DNA of 53,158 bases. It comes from an uncultured Clostridium sp. (lineage in GTDB: Bacteria; Bacillota; Clostridia; Lachnospirales; Lachnospiraceae). Positions within the stretch are counted from its first letter, which is position 1; each line of letters starts with the position of its first letter. This document shows, piece by piece, positions 44,339 to 53,158 of this stretch. Under the pieces are notes generated by a model, which was not told where the DNA came from, did no database searches, and saw only the letters and a list, made by a program, of their open reading frames with translations. A program made the translations under genes and the position numbers. Location: assembly GCA_947644195.1 (NCBI GenBank), contig CANRZB010000020.1, forward strand, positions 1-53,158, written 5' to 3'.

Positions 44339-45700
44339 ATGGATAATATTGTATGGAAGGACGATTACAAAATTGGTGTAGACTTTCTTGACAAAGAACA
44401 TAAGCTGCTTTTCTCTACCATGGATAAGCTATTAAGGATTAGTGAAAATGAAGAAAAGAGCGAATGGGCATGTAGGGAGGGAGTGAAATATCTAAAAAAC
44501 CATACCGTAGAACATTTTGAACATGAAGAAGAGTATATGCGTTCTGTGGATTATAAAGATTATGAGATACATAAGCGCCTGCATGATAACTTTCGGTATA
44601 AGACGCTTCCTGCGTTGGAAGAAGAGATGGTGGAGACAGAATATTCCATGGAATCTATTCGTCACTTTTTAGGTGTTTGCATTGGCTGGGTGGTTGCGCA
44701 TACGCAGACAGAAGATCAGGCGATTTCTGGCAAAACAATTAGTAAATGGATTGATATTCCACATGAAAAAGAAAAGGATGCGCTGGAGCAGAGCATTGTC
44801 CAGCTTGTGGATGAAATGTTTCATCTCAATGCGAAATTAATTAGTGAGCAGTATACCGGTGAAGATTTTGGTTCTGTGATCTGTTCCCGTTATATTTATC
44901 GAGGCAGGCAAAAGGAAAAATGGGAAGTTACATTGGTTTTTGAGGAGCAATTATTGTTACAAATTATCAGTGGGATTTTGAAAACACAGTATCAAAAAGT
45001 CGATGATATGGTAATCAATGTGACCCGTTATATCTCAAGACAGTTTTTGGAGCAGGTCAGAGAGAGCTTATCATCTATTGATTTGTGTGAGCTTGAAAAA
45101 GAGTGTCTTCTGACGCATGATCAGCTCCTGGATATGTTTGAGCGTTCTCATCCGTCATGCAGTCTGTTATTTGATACCGGAGAGGGATATTTTGCTTTTT
45201 GTGCGGCATCCACGGATTCTATGCGAGGAAGAATAGGATCTTCTGTGGATCCAAGCCATGCGATGGATGCCATTAAAGATTACTTGAATCAAGAGGAGGA
45301 TTCGGATACGGACAACAGTGATGATGTCTCAAAAAAGAAAATCCTGGTAGTAGACGACTCGGATTTTATGCGCAGTAGAATGATAAAGTTGTTGGAACAG
45401 GATTATGAGATGGCGGAAGCTGGTTCCAGCCTGTCTGCGATCAAAAGCCTGACGGTGGACAGACCAGATTTGATCTTGCTGGATTATGAAATGCCGGTTT
45501 GTGATGGCAGACAGACTTTGGAAATGATTCGTTCTGAGAAAGATACCGCAGATATTCCGGTGATTTTTCTGACGGGCAGAGGAGACCGGGAAAGTGTACA
45601 AAAGGTAATGGAATTAAAGCCAGAGAGATATCTGTTGAAAACCATGACGGATCAAGATGTGAAAAAGAACATTGATGCTTTTTTTGCAAAGAGAAGATAG
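44339..45700 (+). CDS. Hemerythrin / CheX-like / receiver fusion protein
   Basis: In this 453-aa protein, domain 1 (about 1-130) is a bacteriohemerythrin with DFLDKEHK, HTVEHFEHEEEYM and H-x3-D...HTQTED, which bind a diiron-oxygen site. Domain 2 (about 150-310) is CheX-like, a CheY-P phosphatase-type fold. Domain 3 (about 335-453) is a receiver with DDSDFMRSRM, phospho-Asp in LILLDYEMPVCDG and K in RYLLKT. It has no output domain. It may sense oxygen and adjust signalling. Confidence 0.85.
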   Translation: MDNIVWKDDYKIGVDFLDKEHKLLFSTMDKLLRISENEEKSEWACREGVKYLKNHTVEHFEHEEEYMRSVDYKDYEIHKRLHDNFRYKTLPALEEEMVETEYSMESIRHFLGVCIGWVVAHTQTEDQAISGKTISKWIDIPHEKEKDALEQSIVQLVDEMFHLNAKLISEQYTGEDFGSVICSRYIYRGRQKEKWEVTLVFEEQLLLQIISGILKTQYQKVDDMVINVTRYISRQFLEQVRESLSSIDLCELEKECLLTHDQLLDMFERSHPSCSLLFDTGEGYFAFCAASTDSMRGRIGSSVDPSHAMDAIKDYLNQEEDSDTDNSDDVSKKKILVVDDSDFMRSRMIKLLEQDYEMAEAGSSLSAIKSLTVDRPDLILLDYEMPVCDGRQTLEMIRSEKDTADIPVIFLTGRGDRESVQKVMELKPERYLLKTMTDQDVKKNIDAFFAKRR

Positions 45701-45743
45701 GGCTTTGTATTCATTCTATTAGGAATAGAAATGGAGGTAGCAT

Positions 45744-48428
45744 ATGAAACGTTTTATTAAAAGAGTTTTGGCTGGCGGAATCTCCTTGGCAATGGTAGTT
45801 GCTTTGTCAGAGGGTTGTTTGGCTGGAAGAACGGCATCCGCAGCTTCCAAACCAAAATTGAACCTTAAAAAGGTTGTTCTGAAAGTTGGTCAGACCAAGA
45901 AACTAAAAGTGAAAAAGACAAAGAAAAAAGTTAAATGGAAATCGAGCAAAAAGAAAATTGCTACGGTATCCAAAAAAGGTGTCGTTAAGGCAAAAAAGGA
46001 AGGAAAAGCGGTAATTACTGCCCGAGTTGGTGGAAAAAAGTTAAAATGCAAGGTAACGGTTAAGCCGAAAACATCTGTACCGTCAAAAGCCACAGGTAGT
46101 AAGGCACCAGGGACAGGTAATGGAACCGGGGGGACGAATTTACCAGGCAATACCGCAGGACCAGGAAAAACGGATTTGCCGGCAGAACCAGCGAAGTCTG
46201 AACAGCCGAATGTGACGGTAGAACCGGGGGGATCTGCTCAGCCGGATAAGACGCAAGGGCCGGATGTGTCTCAGCAACCACAGGAGACAGCGAAACCCAA
46301 TGCGTTTGTAGAGGCTTCCCACTCCAGTGGTACCTATGACGCTGCGTTTACGTTAACGCTGACCAGTAAGCCGGGAGCCGAAATTTATTACACAACGGAT
46401 GGAAGCAATCCGGTTACGAGTGAAACTAGACAGGTCTATTCAAATGGTATTGCAATTACAGATCGGAAAAATGACCGTAATGTATTGGCGGCAGTGCCAC
46501 AAGATAAAATTCAAACAATGAATAAAGAATGGGATTTGATCGTTCCTTCAGACAGTGCAGTGGATAAGTGTACGGTATTACGCGCAGTAGCAATTAATGC
46601 AGATGGTGAGCAGAGTGATATTGTGACGAATACCTATTTTGTCGGGAATATGTCACAGCATATTTCTGGCATACAGGATAGTGTGCAGGCAGCAGGACAA
46701 GATTTGGCGGTCATTTCGATTACGATGGACCAAGAAGATTTGTTTGATGAAACAAGAGGGATTTATGCAATTGGAAGTGACAGGAATCATCCAAATTTTA
46801 AAGAGAAAGGAAAAGATTGGGAACGGAACTGCCACATAGATTATTTTGAGAGCAACGGGACGGAGACTTCATTAGAACTGGCGCAGGATTGTGGAATTCG
46901 AATTCAGGGAAATTATTCCCGTGAAAATATCCAAAAAAGTTTCCGATTATTTGCCAGAGAGGATTATGGAACGAAAAATTTTAAGTATCCTTTCTTTCCT
47001 GATTTGACAAATGCAGAGGGAGAGACGATGAAGAAATTCAAGACGCTTGTCCTCCGCAATGGTGGAAATGATTCGTTCAATTATAAATATAAAGATAATT
47101 TCATACAGAGTTTTTTGCATGAACAGGGGTGCGAGACTCTGCATGGCAGACCATGTGTAGTTTATCTGGATGGAGAGTATTGGGGACATTATGTACTTCA
47201 GGATGATGTATCTGATAACTTCCTTCAGGAAAAGCGCGGCGTAGTTAAGGAAAATGTTGTGGTATACAAGGGCTCCGATGATCCAGAGTATGCGAAGTAT
47301 AAATTTAAGCTGGACGAAGGGGAATTGCCAGAAGGGGTAACAGACGAGGATTATTATCTCCAGGAGACATTTCAGTTTTTGAACAGCCATGACTTGAGCA
47401 ATGATGCAGATTACAGTGAATTTATGTCAAAATATATGGCGGAAGATTCGGCAGTTGGGTATTTTGCTTCTATGCTATATCTGAATAACCGTTATGATTG
47501 GCCGGAAAAGAACTGGTCTATATGGCGAACAACGGATGATACCAGAGAGACATGCGACTATGAAGACGGAAGATGGAGATTTAGTATTTATGATTTGGAT
47601 TTAACGACAAATACGACATGGCTTACAGGCGGTAATTTGGAAGGGGTAAAAGAAGATCAGGTTGCTGCGTTGAATAAGCCGGGATCCGATTTGGTAATTC
47701 AGAACCTTTTTGGCAATATGATGAAGAATGAATCTTTTCGGGCTAAAGTGGCTGAAAAGGTAAAAGAATTGGCAACGACTGTGCTGACAGAACAGAAGGT
47801 GGATGCAAATGGGAAAAAATATTATGGTTCCTACCGCCCACTGCATGATCAGTTTAGAAAGCGTTTTCTATCAGCATCGGATGATTGGTTTGCGCAGAGC
47901 AACTATAACGATAATATAGATTGGCTGAAAGAGAGGGTATCATATGTTGATACATTGATGGATCATATTAAATATTTGACAGGTAATAATGGCAATGCTT
48001 TTGGAGATACGGACACAATCCTGCCATTACAGAATAATACATTAATCTGGCAGGGAAAATGGAGTAGGACGGATTCCTGGGAAAATAAAACGGAGGCAAA
48101 GACAGAGGGCTTTTCACTGCTTTCGTCGGATGGCAATTATATTGAGTTAAATATTGATTTCTCTATATGGGATCAATATCGAAAGCCAATGCTGCAACTT
48201 ACTGTTGCGGAGGGGGCTAGTGACAATGCACGTTGCCATGTTTGGTCTTACAACAAGGAGATGGACAAATATTTCTATTTGCAAAACGGCGATGGTGAAG
48301 TGTATCCATGGACGACACAGGCGATTGATATTAGCGCAATTCAAACCAATAAAGTGTTTGTGAATGTTAATGACTCACAACTGATAGGAATTCAGATCTT
48401 TGAGGGAGATACTTCTGCGGGATCCTGA
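45744..48428 (+). CDS. CotH-kinase surface protein with BIG2-like N-terminus
   Basis: This 894-aa protein has a signal peptide (about 1-33) and a Lys-rich BIG2-like domain (about 36-110; VVLKVGQTKKLKVK...). A Pro/Gly linker follows (110-185), then a chitobiase-like/Fn3 domain with EIYYTTDGSNPVTSE. The CotH kinase domain (about 300-640) has GIRIQGNYSRENIQKSFRLF, VVYLDGEYWGHYVLQDDVSDNF and the catalytic RFSIYDLDLT. A C-terminal beta domain ends the protein. CotH kinases phosphorylate surface proteins and can be coat or biofilm proteins. ATG 45744 follows a strong GGAGGTAG site. Confidence 0.85.
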   Translation: MKRFIKRVLAGGISLAMVVALSEGCLAGRTASAASKPKLNLKKVVLKVGQTKKLKVKKTKKKVKWKSSKKKIATVSKKGVVKAKKEGKAVITARVGGKKLKCKVTVKPKTSVPSKATGSKAPGTGNGTGGTNLPGNTAGPGKTDLPAEPAKSEQPNVTVEPGGSAQPDKTQGPDVSQQPQETAKPNAFVEASHSSGTYDAAFTLTLTSKPGAEIYYTTDGSNPVTSETRQVYSNGIAITDRKNDRNVLAAVPQDKIQTMNKEWDLIVPSDSAVDKCTVLRAVAINADGEQSDIVTNTYFVGNMSQHISGIQDSVQAAGQDLAVISITMDQEDLFDETRGIYAIGSDRNHPNFKEKGKDWERNCHIDYFESNGTETSLELAQDCGIRIQGNYSRENIQKSFRLFAREDYGTKNFKYPFFPDLTNAEGETMKKFKTLVLRNGGNDSFNYKYKDNFIQSFLHEQGCETLHGRPCVVYLDGEYWGHYVLQDDVSDNFLQEKRGVVKENVVVYKGSDDPEYAKYKFKLDEGELPEGVTDEDYYLQETFQFLNSHDLSNDADYSEFMSKYMAEDSAVGYFASMLYLNNRYDWPEKNWSIWRTTDDTRETCDYEDGRWRFSIYDLDLTTNTTWLTGGNLEGVKEDQVAALNKPGSDLVIQNLFGNMMKNESFRAKVAEKVKELATTVLTEQKVDANGKKYYGSYRPLHDQFRKRFLSASDDWFAQSNYNDNIDWLKERVSYVDTLMDHIKYLTGNNGNAFGDTDTILPLQNNTLIWQGKWSRTDSWENKTEAKTEGFSLLSSDGNYIELNIDFSIWDQYRKPMLQLTVAEGASDNARCHVWSYNKEMDKYFYLQNGDGEVYPWTTQAIDISAIQTNKVFVNVNDSQLIGIQIFEGDTSAGS

Positions 48429-48520
48429 TCGTTGTGTTATTTGGGAATAGGAAATTGTTGTTGGTCTTTGGCTAAATTTGAGAAACAGGATTCTCATATT
48501 TGGAAAAAATTTAAGTGAGA

Positions 48521-48577
48521 CAGGCGCTAAAATGCATTAGAAGAGAAAAACCGTTTCATGCATTTTAGCGCCTGTTT
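48521..48577. terminator. Bidirectional terminator
   Basis: ACAGGCGCTAAAATGCAT pairs with ATGCATTTTAGCGCCTGT, an 18-bp perfect stem, with T-rich sequence on the right. It separates the CotH gene from the convergent Rpn-like gene. Confidence 0.85.
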
Positions 48578-48652
48578 GTATTTCTTTAGAAAAAATGAAA
48601 TTATACCTGGCGGAGAAACATTCCTGAGGTATCTGTATGGTTAGTTAAAAAG

Positions 48653-49591
48653 TTATTTATTGTGAATCCTTGCAGCATAGATAGGCTGTTCTTCTGAGGG
48701 GATGTTTAAAACATCCATAGCTTGATTTAAGCTAAGTTTCATGTTATCCATGAGACTTCGGATTCCACTCTCGATGCCCTGTTGCCGTCCCTCTTCTAAT
48801 GCGCCTTTCCGTTCTGCTTGGCGTAACAGGCGGAGTTCTTTCTCTTCATCATATTCAAATATACTCACTTGTATCGCCTCCCGTCTACATTTTTGTAAAA
48901 ACTCAGTTAATATATTATTTTTAATAGCTTCTGTCACTGCAAGTTCAACAGCTTCCTCAATAGGAAGGGCTTTTGCATAGGTTCTGACCAGATCGACATA
49001 TTGAATATACTCTGATAAAAGGTTGCATTGCTTTAAGATCTCATTATTATATCCTTTATTAATGTTTAACATGCAGACGGTCAACTCCAGTTCAGGAATT
49101 TCTTCAGGGTGGTTGTAAAGGTCTGAAAGTTTCAATATCGTTCGTTCCGCCTGTGAGAGGGTTCCATTATAAAATACAATAAAGTGTGGATTAGGAATCT
49201 GTATTTTAGTACTGGAATATAAGGATTGCTTTTCTATCAGTTTCTCGTATTCCCGACTGATGTAAAAAAGATTTCTCAGCGGCATGTTAGGGTTGAAAGT
49301 GGACTGGTGTTCATAGAGATTCAGTCTGTCAGCCAAGAGGAACGCCACATCATTTTTCATGTTCATGTAAATAGCATTTTCTAAGGTTATGACTTCCAGA
49401 TTTGTGACATCCCTGTAATTAGTGTTATTTAGTGCGTTGTACAGTTGCAAAAGGTTTTTCTTCTCTCGGAAAATCATGCGAAACAGTGTGTCTTTGTATG
49501 TTCGATTAATGACAGGATGCTCCGGATCAGAGATGTTTTGCCTCTGTTCTAAGTTTTTCCGGTCTTGTTTCTGGATTCGTTTTTTCCCCAA
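48653..49591 (-). CDS. Rpn/PD-(D/E)XK nuclease-family protein
   Basis: In this 312-aa protein the N-terminal nuclease-like part has PVINRTYKDTLFRMIF, then LNNTNYRDVTNLEV. DVAFLLADRLNLYEHQST comes next, a D...E-x-Q pattern of PD-(D/E)XK Rpn/transposase_31 proteins. A helical C-terminus (about 225-312) has a RKGALEEGRQQGIESGI repeat typical of the family. These are recombination-promoting or defence-related nucleases. The 5' end lies near a 520-nt gap. Confidence 0.85.
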   Translation of the reverse strand: MGKKRIQKQDRKNLEQRQNISDPEHPVINRTYKDTLFRMIFREKKNLLQLYNALNNTNYRDVTNLEVITLENAIYMNMKNDVAFLLADRLNLYEHQSTFNPNMPLRNLFYISREYEKLIEKQSLYSSTKIQIPNPHFIVFYNGTLSQAERTILKLSDLYNHPEEIPELELTVCMLNINKGYNNEILKQCNLLSEYIQYVDLVRTYAKALPIEEAVELAVTEAIKNNILTEFLQKCRREAIQVSIFEYDEEKELRLLRQAERKGALEEGRQQGIESGIRSLMDNMKLSLNQAMDVLNIPSEEQPIYAARIHNK

Positions 49592-50110
49592 ATCTTACCC
49601 CCATTATATGAAATTTAATATTAAAATGCAACAATTATTTGTCATTAGTTAGGGCATATTTTACCTATTTAAGAGATATCAAGATTTTTTCGGAGAATAC
49701 AGTAGAAAGAATCAAGGAAATGGCGAATAACAGAAGGTAATCATGTCAAAGCACATTACAAATGTTAACATGTAAATACTGTCGTTTTAGTCATTAGGAA
49801 ATTGCCCACAGGTATTGCTATGAAAGTATAAATATTATTTTTGTTACACTGTTACTATATATTGAACAGATATTAAAAGCAATAGTAAATACATAAATGC
49901 CTGAATCATTCTGGCAAAATAGGTCAATGTTCTAAGAGAAAAAAGGCATAAAGTGAGGATCAGTTTAAGTCGAGAGAGCAGGACATAATAGTAAGAAAAT
50001 GAAAAAAACGGAAAAGGGAGTAAATATAGGTACTGATATAATGAAAAACATAGATTTTGGAAGCAGGAAACCATGATGAATGAAAAAATTATTTAAAAAA
50101 GGAGGTAGAA
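49592..50110. other. 519-nt non-coding gap
   Basis: AT-rich sequence between divergent genes. I see no credible gene and no clear -35/-10 pair; promoters for both neighbours are expected here. Confidence 0.4.
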
Positions 50111-52222
50111 ATGAAAAAAATTAATGGTACAAAAAAAGTAAAAATATTAATCCCTGTAGCAATTGTAATGGTAGTTGTAACAATGATCACATCATTTAAT
50201 TTTGTAAAGGCTGGTGCTCCGAATGGTATTGAAGGAAATGGGACTGGAGGCATTTATATAGATATTAATGCTACTCCTTATACAAATTATGCCCAGATAA
50301 AACCGTGGGGGGCTAATGCATATAGCAACACAGGATGTGCATGGTTTGCTTCTGCAAGAGTTAATCAATTGACAGGAGTAAATTGTACAATATGGTCTGG
50401 AAAAAGTTGGTATAATTCTGCATATTCACAGCATGGTTTTACTAGGGGAAGAGAATTGAGAGGACGAGCATTAGCATGTTATGAAAACCATGTAGCTGTA
50501 GTTGAAAGTGTAAGCGGCACTACAGCAGTAGTGAGTGAGGGAGGGACTGGTAAAGCTGCAAATGGTTATTGTATTATCCATACAATGTCTAAATCAACGC
50601 TAGAATCAAATAGGTCAGGAAATTTTTTAGGCTATGTCTATTTAACTGGCAGTACTCCCCCTGCCCATGATCCAATAGGCTATGTTGATATTGTAGAAGG
50701 AGTTTCTGGTGGAGTTAAGATTAAAGGATGGGCATTGGACGAGGATAATCCATCGGTTAATCTTGATATCCATGTGTATATAGGTGGAGAAGCGGGAAGT
50801 TCAACGGCAGTAGGATACTCAATAAAAGCAGACAAGTATCGGAGCGATGTTGGTTATGGTAACTATCATGGTTTTGAAGAAACCATTTATACTAATAAAT
50901 ATGGAAGACAAAGCATATATGTTTATGCTATCAATATCGGAGGTGGAAGCAATGTATGCTTAAAAGCGAGCAGTAATACCGTGGATATTAAAAAACCGGA
51001 TTCCGAAGCACCGACATTGGTTGAATATGATGTTACAAATTTAAATGATCAGGGCTATACGATTACTTGTACTTGGCAAGATAATGTAGGCGTTACGAAT
51101 GTGGAATTTCCTACCTGGGAAGCTGATGCTCAATCAGGGGGTGGCGCGATATGGTATAAAGGAACAAGTACAGAAGTGGGAAAGACAGAATCTACCTGGG
51201 AGTTTACCTTTTCTAAAGGAGTGGCTGGGAAAAAATACTTTACACATATCTATGCCTCAGATGCTGCGGGAAACCGGACTTGTTTTCCGCTAACGCGAAC
51301 TACCCCGGTAGCAAGTCCTATAGAAGTAAAAAATGATACAAGGCCTCCTGTGTTTGAAAACGTGCTTGTGAGGCAGGATAAAGAGGGCGAAGTAACGCTT
51401 TCCATACAATTGTCAGACGATACGGGACTTGGGAAACTTTCAAGGCCGGGAGGCAGATATTTGTGGTTTTCGGCAGATAAAAACAGCAGTTCTATCTTGG
51501 ATTATTATACAGGCATAAAGGGTAATATTGCTTGTTGGGACAATCAAAGGGGTTCTCAGCCTATTATGGATAAGCAATTTACAGGGGAAGTAACGGAATC
51601 TGTACAATGTGATTCTATTGTGGGATATGGCATTATGGCGCGAGATTTATCCGGGAATTATGCGGTTGGTAATTCGCTGTCAAATAATGAAAATAATTAC
51701 TATCAAATTAGAAGCGGTTACATCAAGGGACAAAAAAACAAATCTATTGAGATTAGTTTAAATCAGGGAGAAGAAATAACCCTGGAAACGATTCGGCAAA
51801 AGTTATCACAAAACAATAACCTGGAGGGGGCGGATGTATATTTTGATGCAAAGAACGAACGGATCCTAAAAAAGTCTAATCATTCTGGCAAAAATATGAT
51901 CAGCAATCAGGAAGAAGAAAAGAAAGTGGTATTAACAGCTAATACATCTGGAACGGAATATGTTTACTTTTTGAATGTATTAACCGGGGGGCTATGTTCC
52001 TGCAAAATTCAGGTTAAGGGTGCGATGCCGGGTGATGTTTATGAAGATGGAAAAATTGATGGAAAGGATGTAAGCCTGCTCTTACAATATCGTTTGAATA
52101 AATGTGATCTTACGGAAGAGCAGATTGCCGCTGGAGACGTCTACCAGGATGGAAAAATTGATGGGAAAGATGTAAGCAAATTGCTTCAGTATCGATTGGG
52201 GAAGATTAGTAGTCTGGAGTAA
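50111..52222 (+). CDS. CHAP-domain protein with dockerin
   Basis: This 703-aa protein starts at ATG 50111 after AAAGGAGGTAG. A signal anchor (about 10-32) leads to a CHAP amidase domain (about 40-180) with catalytic Cys in NTGCAWFASARV and His in YENHVAVVES. Several Ig/GBS-Bsp-like beta domains (about 190-600) follow. The C-terminus is a type I dockerin with two Ca-binding repeats, GDVYEDGKIDGKDVSLLLQ and GDVYQDGKIDGKDVSKLLQ. CHAP enzymes cut peptidoglycan. The dockerin would dock the enzyme to a cohesin, such as the next gene product. Confidence 0.88.
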   Translation: MKKINGTKKVKILIPVAIVMVVVTMITSFNFVKAGAPNGIEGNGTGGIYIDINATPYTNYAQIKPWGANAYSNTGCAWFASARVNQLTGVNCTIWSGKSWYNSAYSQHGFTRGRELRGRALACYENHVAVVESVSGTTAVVSEGGTGKAANGYCIIHTMSKSTLESNRSGNFLGYVYLTGSTPPAHDPIGYVDIVEGVSGGVKIKGWALDEDNPSVNLDIHVYIGGEAGSSTAVGYSIKADKYRSDVGYGNYHGFEETIYTNKYGRQSIYVYAINIGGGSNVCLKASSNTVDIKKPDSEAPTLVEYDVTNLNDQGYTITCTWQDNVGVTNVEFPTWEADAQSGGGAIWYKGTSTEVGKTESTWEFTFSKGVAGKKYFTHIYASDAAGNRTCFPLTRTTPVASPIEVKNDTRPPVFENVLVRQDKEGEVTLSIQLSDDTGLGKLSRPGGRYLWFSADKNSSSILDYYTGIKGNIACWDNQRGSQPIMDKQFTGEVTESVQCDSIVGYGIMARDLSGNYAVGNSLSNNENNYYQIRSGYIKGQKNKSIEISLNQGEEITLETIRQKLSQNNNLEGADVYFDAKNERILKKSNHSGKNMISNQEEEKKVVLTANTSGTEYVYFLNVLTGGLCSCKIQVKGAMPGDVYEDGKIDGKDVSLLLQYRLNKCDLTEEQIAAGDVYQDGKIDGKDVSKLLQYRLGKISSLE

Positions 52223-52334
52223 ACCAGGAAAGGTAAAAATAAGTACGGATCTGTATTTTAGGCTTCCAGCAATTTTAATATGAGTGTTTAAATGGCCGGC
52301 ATTATTTAAGCCATAAATAAAAGGAGGAAAAGCG

Positions 52335-53158
52335 ATGAAACAAATGAGGGTAAAAATAATAGTGATGTTTATGCTCGTATTCATTGTTTCCAGTATTTAT
52401 ATGGGAATAAAAAGAGCAGAGGCAGAAAATCTGCCTACGGTATATGGGACAGAGATCAAAACGACAGCGGGAAAAGAAGTTAAGGTGCCTGTGTTGATAA
52501 AGGATAATCAGGGCATGGCTGGCTTCCGTATGCGCGTTACCTATGATGAAAGCATTATGAGACCGGTAAAAGTAGAAAAGGGAAAGATGCTGTCGGAGAT
52601 GAATGGAGGTACCTTTGATAGCGATCTGGGAAATAATACGGGAAATTCTTTTGATGTATTGGCCGATAATGCTGAAAATTTTTGTAATGGGGAATTATTA
52701 ATTTTGACCTTTGAAGTATTGGATTCGGTGAAAGCTGCCTCCTATAAATTGCAATTGCAAGTGACAGAAGGGTATCGTGTTGAAGCTGGAGCAGGTGCAA
52801 ATTTTTCAGATGTCATGGTTAATAGTGAGGCGATTACTATCACTATAACTGGTGAAGATAATCCAGTGCCAACTCCGGATTCAACACCAGTATCAACACC
52901 TGACGTAAAAAATGGAAAATATGTTTGGGAGGGAGAAGTTACTGGCTGGGGTGGTTCGGATTCTTATCCATCTTCTGCTGGACATTTACAGGGAAGCGGG
53001 GAAGATAATTTTTACTATATTGATTTAACTAATATTAATTTTTATTTGCGAGGATATGGTTGTGGTATTGAATTTATGAATCCATATAATCATTTCTTTA
53101 TTGGTGCGGAAAATGAGATGGCACAGTTTTTTAAGAAGATGAAAAATCCCCGCATTAA
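52335..53158 (+). CDS. Cohesin-like secreted protein (3' end outside window)
   Basis: At least 274 aa, starting at ATG 52335 after AAGGAGGAAA. The signal peptide (about 1-30) ends at AEA. A cohesin-like domain (about 35-172) has TAGKEVKVPVLIKDNQGMAGFRMRVTYD, then a Pro-rich linker (VPTPDSTPVSTPD). An unknown domain starting YVWEGEVTGWGG is cut by the window end. It lies 112 nt after the dockerin protein, so a docking pair is likely. Confidence 0.8.
   Translation, partial: MKQMRVKIIVMFMLVFIVSSIYMGIKRAEAENLPTVYGTEIKTTAGKEVKVPVLIKDNQGMAGFRMRVTYDESIMRPVKVEKGKMLSEMNGGTFDSDLGNNTGNSFDVLADNAENFCNGELLILTFEVLDSVKAASYKLQLQVTEGYRVEAGAGANFSDVMVNSEAITITITGEDNPVPTPDSTPVSTPDVKNGKYVWEGEVTGWGGSDSYPSSAGHLQGSGEDNFYYIDLTNINFYLRGYGCGIEFMNPYNHFFIGAENEMAQFFKKMKNPRI

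Overview
The window looks like the chromosome of a gut Firmicute, most likely a Lachnospiraceae member. Supporting signs are low to moderate G+C, strong Shine-Dalgarno sites (AGGAGG type), NrtR-type NAD regulation, BspA-like and CotH surface proteins, and dockerin and cohesin modules. I cannot fix the genus. About 20 kb of foreign DNA sits in a tRNA gene cluster, followed by about 33 kb of ordinary chromosome.

Region 1 (1-20.4 kb) is a tRNA cluster (Thr, Tyr, fMet, Phe | Lys) split by an integrated element. A 63-bp copy of the 3' part of tRNA-Phe lies at both ends (338-400 and 20257-20319), so these are attL and attR. Just inside attL is a tyrosine integrase. The element encodes head-type functions: small and large terminase, SPP1-like portal, scaffold, N4-gp56-like major capsid, two probable head-tail connector proteins and a fibre-like protein. 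It also carries a BhlA/UviB-like holin, a replication-initiator-like protein, a J-domain protein, a DHH-like phosphoesterase and two small HTH proteins. I see no tape measure, major tail protein, sheath, baseplate or endolysin, so it resembles a capsid-forming satellite or a very reduced prophage. Its most striking gene (3134-5800) is an 888-aa protein with the core signature of two-barrel RNA polymerases (eukaryotic RdRP / YonO type, DMDSD motif). A pair of about 155-bp inverted repeats, with hairpins that keep pairing although their sequences differ, brackets the 9-kb block carrying this polymerase and the capsid gene. Short hairpins with ACTCA/TGAGT stems recur at the operon heads. A long structured, gene-free stretch (16.4-17.2 kb) is a candidate origin. 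Next to it is a gene split by an A10 run containing a canonical -1 slippery heptamer.

Region 2 (20.4-30.4 kb) is chromosomal housekeeping. It begins with a MITE-like nested palindrome and an NAD-salvage operon on the minus strand (nrtR-pncA-pncB) whose promoter spacer is a perfect NrtR-type palindrome. Then come a secreted nuclease lipoprotein, a DegV fatty-acid-binding protein, a DNA-deoxyinosine glycosylase, a membrane glycerophosphodiesterase, a second NrtR-like Nudix regulator and several very small membrane proteins.

Region 3 (30.8-37.7 kb) is an alpha-glucoside utilisation cluster: PTS EIICBA, GH4 6-phospho-alpha-glucosidase, a small membrane protein, two tandem RpiR-family regulators and a Cof-type HAD phosphatase. 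Sugars imported as 6-phospho-alpha-glucosides would be cleaved by the GH4 enzyme, with the RpiR pair as probable sensors.

Region 4 (37.8-53.2 kb) is envelope and secretion. It holds an exported 163-aa protein followed by an ABC-transporter operon, a BspA-like leucine-rich-repeat protein with a Pro/Ser-rich linker, a hemerythrin-CheX-like-REC fusion, a CotH-kinase surface protein, an Rpn/PD-(D/E)XK protein, a CHAP-dockerin protein and a cohesin-like protein cut by the window end. The last two could bind each other.
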